A stretch of 64,000 nucleotides of DNA from Laccaria trichodermophora (GCA_018417955.1 JACTVC010000013.1:1138633-1202632); one strand, 5' to 3'. Numbered from the stretch's first letter, positions 1 through 12,124 are shown. Notes: generated from the sequence alone by a model not told the origin. Translations and numbers: made by a program.

Positions 1-3000
1 ATCTGGCTAACAACCTTGGTATCAAATATTGGTGCACGAAGCGATTCTATCAAGAATGCTTTGACGTCCTGGGTCGTAACCAGAGGAGGTAACAATTGTA
101 ACGTCTCCACGGCGTCGAGCCGGGGATTGTGTCGACTGATGAGGTCGAGAGCGGGCTGCAATAAATCTGTTGACGTTTCGACCGTTGGTCGCAGATAGAT
201 CCGGCACAATGTGAGGAATACGCCGCTTGATTCTGTGCCAGGTTGATAAACACGTTTACAATACCTTGTAGATGATTTGAGCAACGGTTAAGGGAGATAA
301 GTCAATGGACTCACTGCTCCGCTTTCAGGTAATCATGTAAACGGTAGACATACAGCTCGAGAGCTTGGTCATGCCGCCCCAGTCGCCCAAGAAGGATAGC
401 TCTTGCTTCATAAAGATCTGAACAGAAGACTCAGTTTCAATAGGCCAACAGAGGTCAGAAAGGGAGTTACCTGTAGACGAGAGCAAACCATACAGCCTAT
501 CAACACCAAATCGATCGTTTGTATCCACAAAGTTGAGTAGCTTCGCATACGCCTCCTTTCGTGTTTCTAAACGGAAAGGTCAGATCGGTCGCCAGAAACC
601 GATGCAAGACTTGCTCTCGTCGCCTCTCTTCCCCGCAGTAACCGTCATACTGAAGTAAAGCTCCGCTAACCGGTTGTGGAATGCAGGGTTTTCTTCTTGT
701 TTGTCTGCAATGATATATTCAAGGTATTGGGCCGACAATTTGGGGTCGATCTTCTCCAAGTAATCTGTAACGGATTGTCGTGGAAGTTCCACGTCTTCCG
801 ATGTAAATATCTAGCCCAAGTTGAGGATATTTTTAGTGGAAGGAAGTCGAACGCATACCTTGAAGGCGAGATTCTTATCCATGCTAAAAACCCATCTTGA
901 TGACTCGAAAATCTGCTTGATATGTTCAGGCCCAAGCTTCTGCAAGTACGTGATTGAAGGCTCCAGCTTGTCTTCCATGTCTGTCTCCTTTTCACTCAAT
1001 CTACGTCCTCCACCATAAAAAGAAATTGGGAACGAAAAGCATGATTGGAAACTCACTCTCGCAAGAGACCCAACGCCTTCGCATGCATGCCTTTCCCGTG
1101 ATAAAGGTCCCGAAGTTCCGCGTATTTCTAGATAAGGAGTTAACATCCAACTAAATCCGCGCAATCGCAATGAGACAAACCTGACGCGCCCTCAAATCCT
1201 CCTCAACCTCGGAAACCTCACACCAATTCGCAATGCGGCACAACGAGCTCAGCAAAGTTGGTCGAATGATTAGATACGATTTATACAGCGCCGTGTCCAC
1301 GATCTGCGCGAACCGGAGGAGCTGTTCAGGAGTGAGAGCCGATAAAGGTGCGTTAGGGAGGGCAAACAGGTCTTCAACGGTGGTAGTTGAGAGTGGTGGG
1401 TATTTCTCCGCTTGGGTCTGAGGTGTGATGTTGACTACTTCCAAGGCCGCTTTGAGCTTCGGTCGACGATCGGCTAGGTAGCGTACAAGTGTCTCTACTG
1501 ATCGGTGGAGATCATCTATTCGTGTCAGAGCATTAGAAAGAGTCATGATATCACCTGGGGTAAAGACTCACCGTGAAGAACAAACTTCCGTTTACTAATA
1601 ACGGATGCGGTTTCATCGTCTTTAGCTGCAGACGGCATGAACATCCCCAACCCCGTCTTCCGTATTCGGCCCCCAATAGAGCCCGTACCACTGCTTATCG
1701 TATCCAGCAAATCGGTGGCTGCTCTCTCATGTCCTGACTTCTCTTTCTCGATGTCATCCACTTTAATTGAATCTTGAGAATCATCCGGATCGACGGGAGT
1801 TGGTCCTCCATACAATGGGATCCAACCGTCTTGAGGCACGGATAGTCGGCCGGCAACAGTGTCAGGGTATAAAGCAACAACTTTGGCTGGGTTGAAATCC
1901 AGCTCGATGAATGTGTCGATGGCCGCATCGAATTTGGACTCGCGGAACTGAGCAACGGCATTTAAAGCGCGGATCTTTATTCGTCTTTGGCCCTATAAGA
2001 ATTGTTCAACGTCAGAAGTCTGAGGCCGAAAAAAAAAAAGGTATGGGTATCCACCTTATCTGGAAGCAAAGCCTCGTCGATCGTATCAAGAAGCGCCAAT
2101 GCATCAGAGTATTTTCCCGCAAGCACCAACTCGTCGATCTGCTCTGACCAGGACTTCATACTGAACTGCCATATGGAACTGCCCTCAACGGCAGCGGCCG
2201 TACGATCCGTAGGCGTCGTCATCAATAAAAGAGGGAATTTAGCGGAGGAAGAGGTCGTCAGTAAACGTATTGCAGCATTCTGAGGGGGTTGAGCGGCCGA
2301 GGGACTGGGTGTTGTGGGGGTTGAAAAAGGGAATGGCAGGGTTTGACAGATTTGAAGGGAGAGAGAGGAGCGTATCTGGACGACGGCGGTGGGTAGAAAG
2401 GATGGTTGGGCTTGGGTGGTCCCAATGGGTGGAGAGGCTTCGGCTGGGGATATTGGGACTGTTCCGGGTGGAAGAATGGAAAATATATAAGGACTGACAA
2501 TAGCTATTGAAGGGACGCGTCAACGAAAGACAGAAGATATGTTTTCGTAGAAGGCTAACCCAATTCCTCTGGAGGAGCCGGCCACTCGATTACTGAAGGC
2601 CGTGAGACCTTCGCATCTGGTCCAATAAAATGCCCATCGGCTGTTTTAGATGAGAAAGTGAAAGAAATATAAACAAAGTAAGGAAACATACTGTCTTTGG
2701 CAATAAGTGCTTCTGAATCAGTAGTCTGAACGACAGCAGGCTTTGCCTTTGCTCCAAGGCCAAGGGTCATATAGCCAGTCAGACCCGTCAAAGTACCCTT
2801 TGAGGATGTTACGGGGAGAGGGGTGACTACATCGACCGCAGTCATTGTCGATATCGAAAAAATGGCATACTCCGTTGACGAATACGCAAAACAAGCCGTA
2901 TCTGGGTTCAGGAATGTAATGACGCGAGCAGAGTGCGGTAGAGACACTTCCTAAAGTGCGAGGGTTGAAAAAATATTACAAGCTTAACAAGCACAAGAAG

Positions 3001-3679
3001 GACACCCACCTTGGCTTCCTGAGGCTCCCCGTCATTCCAAGAATAGATGACAACTTTCCTTCGACACCCCACGACGAGCTGAGTGACTATTGTGGGAATC
3101 GGCTTGGGGTTGTTATTGGAATTGTTGAAATTGACTGCTTCTGGCGTCTTGTCAGATTTCCCATTCGGATAGAGGTACTGAACAGAGGAATGAATGCCAA
3201 AGGAGAATGCAGCCTTGGCTTTGACCAATGGGGTGGGTGGTGATAGCGTTGGGAGTGGGAAGAGCGTTACGGTGGACTCTAGTGGACCTGTTGAGATAAT
3301 ACGCACGTTGGTAATGGGAGGACGCACCTGATAGAACGACGACGGAGTTGACCTCCTTGATGAACCCCAGTTGTTCGATTGACTTTCTCACTAGGGTCTT
3401 CTTGACCTCCACCAATTGCACTGAATTATCGTTCGTGTCATCTGAACAGAGGACGTCAAGACCGGAAGGAAAGGTCGCGTGGTTAACGCACTGGTAGCTT
3501 CACTGAGGCTATATATGTGCAAGTTCCCTGTTGAACTTCCAAGATACAACCTGTCGGCTATAACGATGTCAGCCAAGTTCCCCTATTCATTCCAAGGTTT
3601 GCTTGCCTTGAACGGTGAGCGAGTCAATCTTCTCTTTAATACCCGATATCACGACCTTTGGTGGCAAGAACGGTGCCAT
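1..3679 (-). CDS. VPS39: VPS39/VAM6-like HOPS subunit, 3' end beyond window
   Basis: The product would be the vacuolar tethering (HOPS) subunit Vps39/Vam6, which acts at the vacuole/lysosome membrane with Rab7/Ypt7. The start ATG is at 3677-3679 (MAPFLPPKVVIS, then GIKEKIDSLTVQ). The CNH (citron homology) domain begins with DRLYLGSSTGNLHIY near 3540 and runs to about 2300. A helical solenoid follows, with IDELVLAGKYSDALALLD (about 2110), the Vps39_1-type block RIDDLHRSVETLVRYLADR (about 1500), LGPEHIKQIFESS (about 930) and QYLEYIIADKQEENPAFHNRL (about 700). The last visible block, ALDLISRHNPRLDAVETLQ, lies near 100-150. At least seven short introns interrupt the gene, one with a GC donor near 3605. 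The C-terminal zinc-finger region lies outside the window. It is divergent from CTK3, with 89 bp between start codons. The family call is from recognised conserved blocks, not a search. Confidence 0.9.
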
Positions 3680-3768
3680 TGCTATTGACTGCACGTGCCA
3701 CACAAAGTACTGGGCAAGTCGTAACGAAAACAACGCCAAATCGCATCTCCTTGAAAACCACTACGACG
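3680..3768. promoter_or_regulatory. Bidirectional promoter between VPS39 and CTK3
   Basis: Only 89 bp separate the two start codons, so both genes must share this interval, and probably part of each other's 5' region, for transcription start. No TATA box is evident. Confidence 0.6.
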
Positions 3769-4817
3769 ATGGACCCATTCGAAGTGCGAATGCAATTTCT
3801 GGCGTTGATCAGACGGCTTAATGCGTCAGTACTGCCCCTTTTCATCTCAACCAAACTGATGCATTGAACTAGTTAGCTCCCAACAATCTATCCAAAAAGT
3901 AGTCGGGTTCGCAGTGAAGCATTTTCCAGCATGCGGTGAGGATCTATGGGATTGTATCGTTGAGGAATGTCAAAAGGTACGCCTTAACTCTTCTTCTATG
4001 TGTAACAGTCGTAAGTACTGATAACGAACGATCCAGGGCTCGATAAATTCCCGCATCAACATCCTCTATTTCCTCGATTCATTATGCGAAACCTGTCTCC
4101 TCGTATCGCATTCTAGCTCCTCGAGCTCGAATGCTCAATCAAGTACGAGCGCAGCAGCTGGTGGTAGTGGTGCTGTATCCGGGTTATACGTAGTCTACGT
4201 CACCCGTGACCTGCGCAAGATAGTGGAATTGGTGGTGCCAGAGGGTAGGCAGGGGTTACCCAACCTCATCAGTACCAAACAGGTGTGCACCTTTTTGTTT
4301 TTCGTCCAATACTTCTAGAAAGAGCTGATGGCGATAACAGATCTTAGAGAGCTGGAGGAGTAAGAGGGTGATTGACCCAGCTACCATCGACGAGGTCATC
4401 GAAGGGCTCAATGGAAGGGGTGTCACTGTTAACGGGTCCTCGACCGCCGCAGGACAAGAAGAGGCAGCTGGTTCTACAGAATTGAACAACAACCACGACC
4501 ATCAGCACCGCCCTTCAAACCCACACCCATCTGAGCTCCATCACCACCACCAACGAAGGTCCCTGTCCCGCAGCGACGTGTTCAAGCGCATCGAAGAAGA
4601 CAGGGAGAGGCATAAAAGACTACGAGAACGTCGGTGGGTACAGCCTGTGTTCAAGGCGCAGGGCCAGCCTGGTCTCGCGTCATTCCTGGACGATGAAGAC
4701 GTGGAGTTTGAGAACGAGTGGGAGACGACGAGTGATTGGAATGAGGACGATGACGAGGCTGTTGCGGAAGAAGTCAGGATGTGTTTTTCTGGTGAAGAGA
4801 GGATGGACTTGGGTTAA
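3769..4817 (+). CDS. CTK3: CTD kinase subunit gamma (Ctk3-like)
   Basis: This is the gamma subunit of the CTDK-I complex, which phosphorylates the RNA polymerase II C-terminal domain. Four exons read in frame: 3769-3824, 3877-3976, 4037-4282 and 4343-4817. The N-terminal CID-like domain has the family blocks QQSIQKVVGFAVKHFP, INSRINILYFLDSLCE, YVTRDLRKIVELVVPEG and ILESWRSKRVIDPATIDEV. A low-complexity linker rich in His and Ser follows. The conserved C-terminal segment RSDVFKRIEEDRERHKRLRE then leads to an acidic tail with EFENEWETTSDWNEDDDEA. All four exons join with GT-AG introns and keep phase. The start codon is the first ATG after the divergent VPS39 start. The complete layout matches the usual Ctk3 plan, so I expect a functional gene. 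Confidence 0.88.
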
Positions 4818-5690
4818 TACTTGGTTAATACAGGGACTTCAGGGACTTGACTCAAAAACGCCTAATAGTTATGCTGATATAAATGCTAGTGCTAGCTGTG
4901 AAATTGATAGCTTATAAAAATTCCAGCGTTGCTTTGAGTGATGTGTCTGAAAAGTCCATGTCCTTGCTAATCAGCCTCTTTGAGCTTGTCCTTGCCACAG
5001 AGTGAGCCTCAGTCAGGTTTATTCAATTGGCTTGTCCATAGTAAAATTAATGTTAACTAGCGCGGTGCTTCGCTGCGCTCAGCCCCTTGCAGCTTTTGAT
5101 TAGTAATAAGAAAGTTAAATTAAATGATTGTGTGGTGGAGACAGAAGCACAAGAACAGCGAGGGCCGCGTTCCGCGGAAGTCTTGCGTAGCGTGGCATAA
5201 AAAGCCTGGGATCTGAACATCATCGCACTACGTTTGTGCAAGCGCTTACCTCTCCTCATCATGCTGCTCGGGAAGGCCTCAACAGAGAAAAATAGCAGCG
5301 CGGTGCCTGCTTTTGTATTGCGGAAAATATACTATATATATAACAGACCCTTAACGACTGTCTTGGGACTGTTAGAAGGAAAGGCAAGCTTGTAAACGAT
5401 ATGTGCGAGTGTTCTGCCGTGTCCGTTTGGAGCAATAATGTACCATGGTCGAGCTGTTCCACCACAAGAATGAGGCGGTACGCCGTGATCGACTTCGTGC
5501 ATGAAGAACTACAACTTGCAACTTAGACGTGAGGGTTAATAACAAAAACACTTACTTTGTCAATTTCCTTTCTATTTGGTGGACGTTGATGGGATGACTT
5601 GTTTTCGCCAAGCGTTCGTTACATAGCGTCTTGACTCGATGGATATCAAGACCGACTTGATATCCCTATGCCTAATCCTTGCAAGACTTG
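4818..5690. other. Intergenic, no gene seen
   Basis: I see no convincing coding region. The segment at 4876-4985 is a diverged copy of sequence near 12270-12390: both share ATAAATGCTAGTGCTAG, and both have a similar AAAGTCC-TGTC-TTGCT-ATCAGC block. This suggests an old dispersed repeat or a gene-end relic. Confidence 0.4.
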
Positions 5691-5699
5691 TCGTCGATC

Positions 5700-6062
5700 A
5701 GGCTGGACCTTTTCGAGGTCGGGAATGGTAAAGTTGGCCATACCAACACGCTCCTGGTGTCGTAGGTCAGTCAGTTAGCATTGGTGAAGGGGAGAGAGAG
5801 GGAAGGGTACTTTACTTTTGTAACCTTAAGTTTCTCGTTCCTTCCATGTCTTTATTGTATCTGTTGTAAGATTGGGGAAGTGGATGAGGTGTAGGTCAAT
5901 TGTTCAAATTCCAGCTTTCCCTATGGAAAGAAAGTCTACGTGCATACCTTCTCCAAGCCACTCCTCATTTCCTCTTGAACATCCCCAGATCTGTACTTTG
6001 AATGGAAGAAGAACGCCAAACGCTTCGCGAGGGTAGTGCCGATGTTTGATTTGTTGCTGTGG
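5700..6062 (-). pseudogene. Possible gene relic with two coding-like exons
   Basis: Two segments on the minus strand read like conserved protein. The first is near 5950-6050 (LAKRLAFFFHSKYRSGDVQE then EMRSGLEK) and the second near 5690-5760 (RVGMANFTIPDLEKVQPDRR). They could be joined by an intron across about 5770-5940. I do not recognise the family, and I found no start codon in a clean context. This may be a short gene or a decayed fragment. The call rests only on protein-like composition. Confidence 0.3.
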
Positions 6063-6447
6063 TCTTTCAAAGTGGGAAGGTCACATGAGGATCCACGTGG
6101 ACGACAGGAACGTATAAACATCGCGACAACAACTCGCGGCTTTACTATCGCTGCACGCGCAGAGCATCGTTTCACAAAAAGAAAGCACAACGGACATTAA
6201 ATTGAGTGCGATCTATGTATCTGATGTTCAAAAATGACCTACACTTCTTCGATCGCACGGCAACAGCTCCAGAAACACGTCACCACAGAGGCCTCAACAG
6301 GTGAAAATACAAAACTAAATTTATTACGCAAGAAACCCCGTGCAAAAATAATTGAGTCGTCACTGTCACGGTGACGATCGGGTAAACAGGTGGAGTACCC
6401 CCAACAAACGCCGGCTTCGCTGAGGCAGACGACAAAGCGTCGAATTC

Positions 6448-6864
6448 TGCAAAAAATCGGCGTGGCATTGAAGACGACGGCCGAGATCTGGAGGTAGTGT
6501 CCACTTCGTCCAAATTCAGCTTGAGGACGGACTGGATTCAGTTGATGAGCACCGTGGGAAACGCTCCAAAACCTAGCCAAAATACTTGCAAAAAATCGGC
6601 GTGGCATTGAAGACGACGGCCGAGATCTGGAGGTAGTGTCCACTTCGTCCAAATTCAGCTTGAGGACGGACTGGATTCAGTTAATGAGCACCGTGGGAAA
6701 CGCTCCAAAACCTAGCCAAAATACTTGCAAAAAATCGGCGTGGCATTGAAGACGACGGCCGAGATCTGGAGGTAGTGTCCACTTCGTCCAAATTCAGCTT
6801 GAGGACGGACTGGATTCAGTTGATGAGCACCGTGGGAAACGCTCCAAAACCTAGCCAAAATACT
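6448..6864. repeat. Tandem repeat, three copies of 139 bp
   Basis: The unit beginning TGCAAAAAATCGGCGTGGCA starts at 6448, 6587 and 6726 and ends at 6864, an exact period of 139 bp. The copies are almost identical (one G/A difference was seen, near 6681), so the amplification is recent. It lies immediately 3' of the protease gene, in the likely terminator or UTR zone. Confidence 0.95.
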
Positions 6865-6944
6865 TGTATTGATGATAATTAGGCATTCTAAGAGTGACTG
6901 GGCTGATAGTGAGAATAAGCAAGTGGACGAAGATATGCTTGCGC

Positions 6945-8960
6945 TCAGTCAAAACTGCAAGTGATGCCGTAAAACTCGGCGAAGGGATACTCGACCAGGA
7001 CCTGCTTAATAACCCACCAAATAGGCGTAGCATAAGTAACATGGTTATCCACGCCTCGAGGCATTCCCGAGTGCAACATAGCGAGCGCGTCGCCATCGCC
7101 CGTAAAAATAAGAGATCCCGAGTCCCCATAATCCGAAAATTTGCCAAAAGTCTTGTGATAATTATAGACGACCATCTCCCTAGACTCAAGTCCTAGGTCG
7201 GTGCAGATATAGGCGTCCATGCCCGAGTAGCGGCCCAAGGTAAGCTTGGTCGTGTTGCCGTACTTGCCCACGATGTAGAGGGGATGGCCATTCTTGTCCT
7301 GTGTGTCGGGATTGCTGAGGCTGCGACCAGTAAGTGCGCAACGGATGGGGAGCTGGCGGTTGGCTGGGATCGTCCTGCCCTCGAGAACGGCAGCGACGGG
7401 CCAGAAGAGATCCCCGAGCTGACGGGCAGTGTATTGGTTTCCTGAAGTTAGTAAACATGATTGAAATGGAGGGAAATGGAACGGAAGGCACCTAGATCGA
7501 CAATGTTACGTTCAAAATTCTTGAGCTTCTCCCCATAGACCGCGAACGTGGCTATGTCGCGAGTATAGTGGCAGTCATCAACTCTAGCTGAGATCTTGGG
7601 AGCCCAGTCGACAACACCAAACCTGCGGCCGTTGGTATCTTGCCAGTCCGCGTTGACTTCGTCAAAGAAGGTCTCGAGAATGGGATTGTCCTCGTTCTTC
7701 TCGTTCAGGGCGTTCTTCTTGCGCTTCAAAGCCGTCCTGTTCTCCTTGGGCGTGCCCAACTTTGACTCCAAGTCCTCAATCTCTCCGGCAAGTATGATGA
7801 CGTCGCTGTGCCCCGCGGTGATGGCATCCTCAATCTCGGTGATGGCATAAGTGAGACGGCGATTACTACAAACGAGCATGTGCTGAGGGTTGGCCCCATC
7901 AAACTTGTAATCGGTGGTGGTGTCGACAGAGGCGACGTGTTTGCTGGTGAGGGCGAGGATCCTCTCACTGGGGTCGCCACTGCTCGTCTTCATTTCTTTG
8001 AACAGGAGCGTGAGGGTGCCCTGCGCGTCGTCTGACTGCCTAGCGATGGGAATGCCTAGGCCAGTGTTGAACGGGTGATTGAGGCCGAACTTGGGGTCGG
8101 TCCAGTCCTCAACGTTCATCAGGGGTGGGCCGACCAGCCTGACGACCGACGCTTCGTACCACTCGACGACGACATCGGTGATCTGGACATCAGCGAGAAT
8201 GTGGAGGATGTCTGGCGTGGCATCACGAACAGCCCCTGCGTTGGTGGTGTTGGGACGAACGGCAATCCACACAACGACGGGGCCGAGAGTTTCGTCCTTA
8301 CCGTCCTCAACAGTCGAGAAGCGAGCCGTCTTGAGCGCGGAGTACTTGAGGCCGTGGGCCTTCATTGACGCCAGAATTCGAGGAGCGACTTCGTCCCACA
8401 CGTCGTTGAGCGGCGTGTTGAAAACGCCGTGGGCGGTCTTGGTGGGGATCTTGAAGAACCTGGCTCCAGGTGGGCGGATGGGGAAGGGATTACTTTCGAG
8501 ATCGGAACGCCACAAGAGCTTAGGAGGGTCGCCGGAGATGCCGTGGTACCAGTACATCATCTCAAACTTAGAGATCAGGTCGGGGGCGACGACGGTGTGG
8601 GCTTCCGAGTCGTTTCTGACCTCTGGGTAGACAGTCTCGGCCTCACCGAGGGTGGGAGACATGGGAGCGGGCGAATGAGTAGCATCTTGTGGGGGAGCCT
8701 GAACGGTATAGCTGCGCTTGAGACAGTCGATCATGAAGCAGGTCACGGCTAGGTTGGAAATGAAACGCGCAAAGAAGATGGAGAGACTTATTGCCTAGGT
8801 GATTGGGGTCAGCTTTCACCTTGTCGACCATACGCTTGATACCTGGAGCAACGTCTACAAGGTTGATGGGCAATAATGAGTGAGAGATGGACGTGTATAA
8901 AGACGAAGGGGCTCACTCTCGCCCTGGAACCCGAGGGCAATGAGCTCGTCATCGCTCAGG
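6945..8960 (-). CDS. Trypsin-fold serine protease-like protein
   Basis: The main exon spans 7492 to about 8745, and the last exon is 6945-7441, joined by a GT-AG intron (VDLG then NQYTARQ). Residues fitting a chymotrypsin-fold triad are a His in LALTSKHVA (about 7945) and a Ser in FSDYGDSGSLIF (about 7115); the Asp is not assigned. A conserved tail, PRGVDNHVTYATPIWWVIKQ, follows the GDSG motif, as in the last strands of that fold. The first ATG of the main exon is at 8732-8734. Two further coding-like upstream exons, DLSDDELIALGFQGE (8912-8960) and APGIKRMVDKVKADPNH (about 8800-8866), can be joined in frame, the second through a GC-AG intron, so the true start is probably above 8960. No signal peptide is visible, so it is likely intracellular. 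Related proteins occur in many agarics without known function. Confidence 0.72.
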
Positions 8961-8989
8961 TCGACGATCTCTGCGGGAAACGCTCAGCA

Positions 8990-10170
8990 CTTGTTAGGAA
9001 TGGGAACGATGGGCACCATTCACTCTGGTTCAGATAAGCTGGATCCATGGTGGAGAAAAACAGTTCAGGATAGTACTAATCTGTCATATCTGGAACGCGT
9101 TCTCATACATAAGATTTATTTATCATAGGGTAATTTTATACCGGATTTGCACGCGGAGAGCTCTCCCTTTCCATCTGCTATTCCCCTTCCACCTTTTGCA
9201 GACTGTTCTGTGCGTCTCTCTCTCCATCATGTCATTCTGGCTCCCCAACTTGAAAAGACCCATGGTCGGCCGGATTTTCTTCCGTCCTCCCTTACCTCGA
9301 ATCGTGGCGCAAGATCGAACCTGTGTGGTTATGCCGATGGTTGGCGTCAAAGATGCCGGGCATTTTCTGGAGTACGTGGGTCGTCTTTGTTTGAGTTTCA
9401 TGGGCATGGGGTTGACAGAAAATTTTGGGGTTTCTAGGATGGACGTTCTTAGCAGGTGCGTCACGTACCAGTGGATTTATCTATACTCAGCAGATGGCTT
9501 TTATGACCCTTTACTTTCAGTGGAATGAAGTTTGCAGTTTTGGAGATAAGTAATTCTCATTCGAGCTGGTGCCGAACAAGGACATCTTGGGATTTCGGTT
9601 GTACCGTAAGTAGTTGCGAACACTGATCAAGTATGGAATTGATTTATACCGAGGTAAGTCGAATACTTTGACGGTTTTCTTTACCGCTTGAGGTCTTGTG
9701 TTTAACTGAAATGAAACGAACAACAGAACGCGACAGTCTGAATGAAATTGCCCAGGTCTGTAACAAACAGAACGTAGCAGTCAATCAGAATCTGCTGGAC
9801 CTATGAATTCGCCGATTGCAAAGTAGCTCGTGACCGTTATGAATGCAACTCGAAGCAGTGTTGTCTTGACTTGGTTGACCCCCGTCAAAGAAAAGGTCAA
9901 GTCAAACCATGGCCCTCATCATATGGGTAAAAGGTGCGTCTGGCAAATGGATGCCTGTCTTGAATTCATTTCATACAGGCATGAATTTTGATTTTGATTG
10001 GTCGGCATCATCTTTAAGCTGATATATTCGGTCGAAGGTAAACACACATACATGACTTGCAGCTTTGTCCAAATTCAAGACATCAAACGACTCGACGCGA
10101 TTCGCTACTACGACTACGACTGCCAATGATTCAAAAGTATGTGTCATCGTTCTGGTCCATGCAACCGTGC
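8990..10170. other. Intergenic, nothing firm
   Basis: There are open frames near 9123-9528 on both strands, but none shows a recognisable motif or sensible splice pattern. I see no RNA gene or repeat here. Confidence 0.4.
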
Positions 10171-10766
10171 TCAGAAGTTGTGAAGGTAGTCGCCCGCATA
10201 GTTACTGATGAAATTCTTGACGCTGGAGGCGTCCTTCGCGTTAGGGACTCCGAGCTTCTCTGCGATCTCTAAACCCGCATTAGCGAATTTTATGAGTGTG
10301 TTTTCGACGAAGCGGTGCTGAAGTCAGGACAAACAATGCATAAGTAGTCTCCTGCAATCAGAAAAGAAGGGATGCTGCATACCTGATACATCTTCTGGCT
10401 CTTGTCATGAAATGCAAGCCAACGGTGACTTTGGGACTTATCCTGGCCGTACTGGAAGGTGTCATCGACTATGAATGTAATTTCCGTCTTTCCGGCGACA
10501 TGCTTTGCCTTGAATGCATCGAGCATGTTCTTCTGGATGAAGAGGAGTCCCGAATGTTCGTCCTCCGAGGCTACAACGCAGAGAAAAATAAGATCTACTA
10601 ATCCAATTATGGGAACTGGAGACTTACCGCGGGTAGCGTTGGTGTAGGTGACAAGGTAGTACTCCTGAGATCTGCTTTTCAAGGATTGCTGCCAAAGAAT
10701 GTTCACCTCCTTCTGAGTGAGGGTGGCGGAGTCAACGACGAGAGTGTCTCCTTTGGTAACAGGCAT
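10171..10766 (-). CDS. Small conserved-looking protein, 157 aa, unknown function
   Basis: Three exons read cleanly: 10628-10766 (MPVTKGDTLVVDSATLTQKE), 10383-10570 (ASEDEHSGLLFIQKNMLDAF) and 10171-10317 (HRFVENTLIKFANAGLEIAE). They end NYAGDYLHNF with a TGA at 10171-10173. All junctions are GT-AG and keep phase. The protein has no signal peptide and no membrane segment. It is a compact alpha/beta-like sequence with one Trp-rich spot (HRWLAFHDKSQ). I do not recognise the family. The clean exon structure is the evidence that it is a real gene. Confidence 0.72.
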
Positions 10767-10893
10767 TGTAAGCTGTGTGTGATTTGTTTTGAAATGTGAG
10801 CTCTGGGAACAAGTTGAGGGTGTCACTCTTTATACTGTTTCGAACCATGTGGGCTGTCTAAAGCTGAGCGGATGGCTGGAACGTGGAATTGTT

Positions 10894-11155
10894 GCCTTGA
10901 CAGGCCTTGACAATCCGGAGTGTGATGTTTCCGAGCGACAAATTTGGGAATCAGGTGGCCTTCGCAATTGGAGGCGAAATGTTCCTCAGGGGAGACATGC
11001 CTGTCCTAATGTCAACGTTGACTCGCCTTGACAGGCCTTGACAATCCGGAGTGTGATGTTTCCGAGCGACAAATTTGGGAATCAGGTGGCCTTCACAATT
11101 GGGGGCGAAATGTTCCTCAGGGGAGACATGCCTGTCCTAATGTCAACGTTGACTA
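10894..11155. repeat. Tandem duplication, two copies of 131 bp
   Basis: The unit GCCTTGACAGGCCTTGACAA starts at 10894 and again at 11025, with only two or three differences (for example CGCAATTGGAGGCG against CACAATTGGGGGCG). It sits 5' of the 157-aa gene, so it may duplicate an upstream regulatory sequence. Confidence 0.93.
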
Positions 11156-11424
11156 ACCTATTTAGGTCTTACAGAACACAACGCCAGCGACGCAGGGGTG
11201 GTAAGCACCAGAGCATAATTCGAGCAACTGCACAATAGCGTTCATATACATACTGTCTCCTCGTTGCGAAAAACTTACCTGCACTTATCGTCACCGAGGA
11301 ACGATTGTTGTCGGCAGCTTCACGTCGCGGATATGTTTGCAGAGCTAGTAATATGGGGTATAAATGGGAATCGAGACCATGTACTAATTATTGAAATTGC
11401 AATTATTGAAGTCTCCGTCTTTCT

Positions 11425-12124
11425 GAAGGGGATGTGCGCACCTTATATAGCGGTAAGAAGAGATAGACGATCTGCCCTTCGCCTTCTGGATCTTGTACAA
11501 CTGCAGAGTCCTACAACCGGGAATTAAATAAACGCGTTCGATGATAATATACCGGGTGAGGGGAAATTCACCAATATTCGAATGATATTCGGGTGTCTAC
11601 GTGGCTTGCAGATCAGCACATAGGTACACGGACACGGGCAAGAAAGTGCAGGAAACTCACTTGAACCTTCGACACGCCTCTACCTCCCTCATAACTTCCT
11701 TAACCCCCTCCTTCCCCGTCGGACACGGTATCTTCTTCAACGCAAACTGCCTCTGCACACACCACGCGACGTGTCAGCACATTCAGATTAACTAAAATGA
11801 AACTAAACACACCCCACTATGTTCATCCTGCGCAAGGTATACAAACGAGAACCCTCCTTCTCCAAGGATTTTCGTTGATTGAGGGAGATATAACCGACAT
11901 GTTCGTCCATTGATCTTGACTTTTGGTGTTTGTTGACCAAGACAGGACGATAAAGCCTAAAACGCGTCCTTAGCTTGATCTTTGAAGTTCTGAGGGCGCG
12001 GAAGAGTTGCGGAGGGAGAGCCATGGTTGCGCGGGTTTCTTCTGACAAGCATCCAGAATGAACATTGTGTTTGGCATGGGCCGCCAATAGTAATAACCGG
12101 GCCGTACATCCCGCACAACTTCAG
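11425..12124 (-). pseudogene. Truncated inverted copy of the STK16/Env7-type kinase gene
   Basis: This segment matches the 5' part of the intact kinase at 30833-31570, in the opposite orientation, including the promoter start (TTGTGCGGGATGTACGGCCC). The start context is kept (MALPPQLFRAL, ATG near 12021-12023). A one-base loss after FRAL shifts the frame, so NFKDQAKD reads as TSKIKLRT. The first intron region is deleted, so ACGAAAATC runs straight into CTTGGAGAAGG. Homology stops at 11425, just after the exon ending LFLPLYK, so the catalytic loop and the rest of the C-lobe are missing. It cannot encode an active kinase. Confidence 0.85.

Noticed and set aside
8079..8630. 183-codon plus-strand open frame
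   Set aside because: It is the shadow of the protease exon on the other strand and has no motif of its own.
9196..9528. 110-codon plus-strand gene
   Set aside because: No recognisable domain and an opposite-strand frame of similar length, so it cannot be told from chance.
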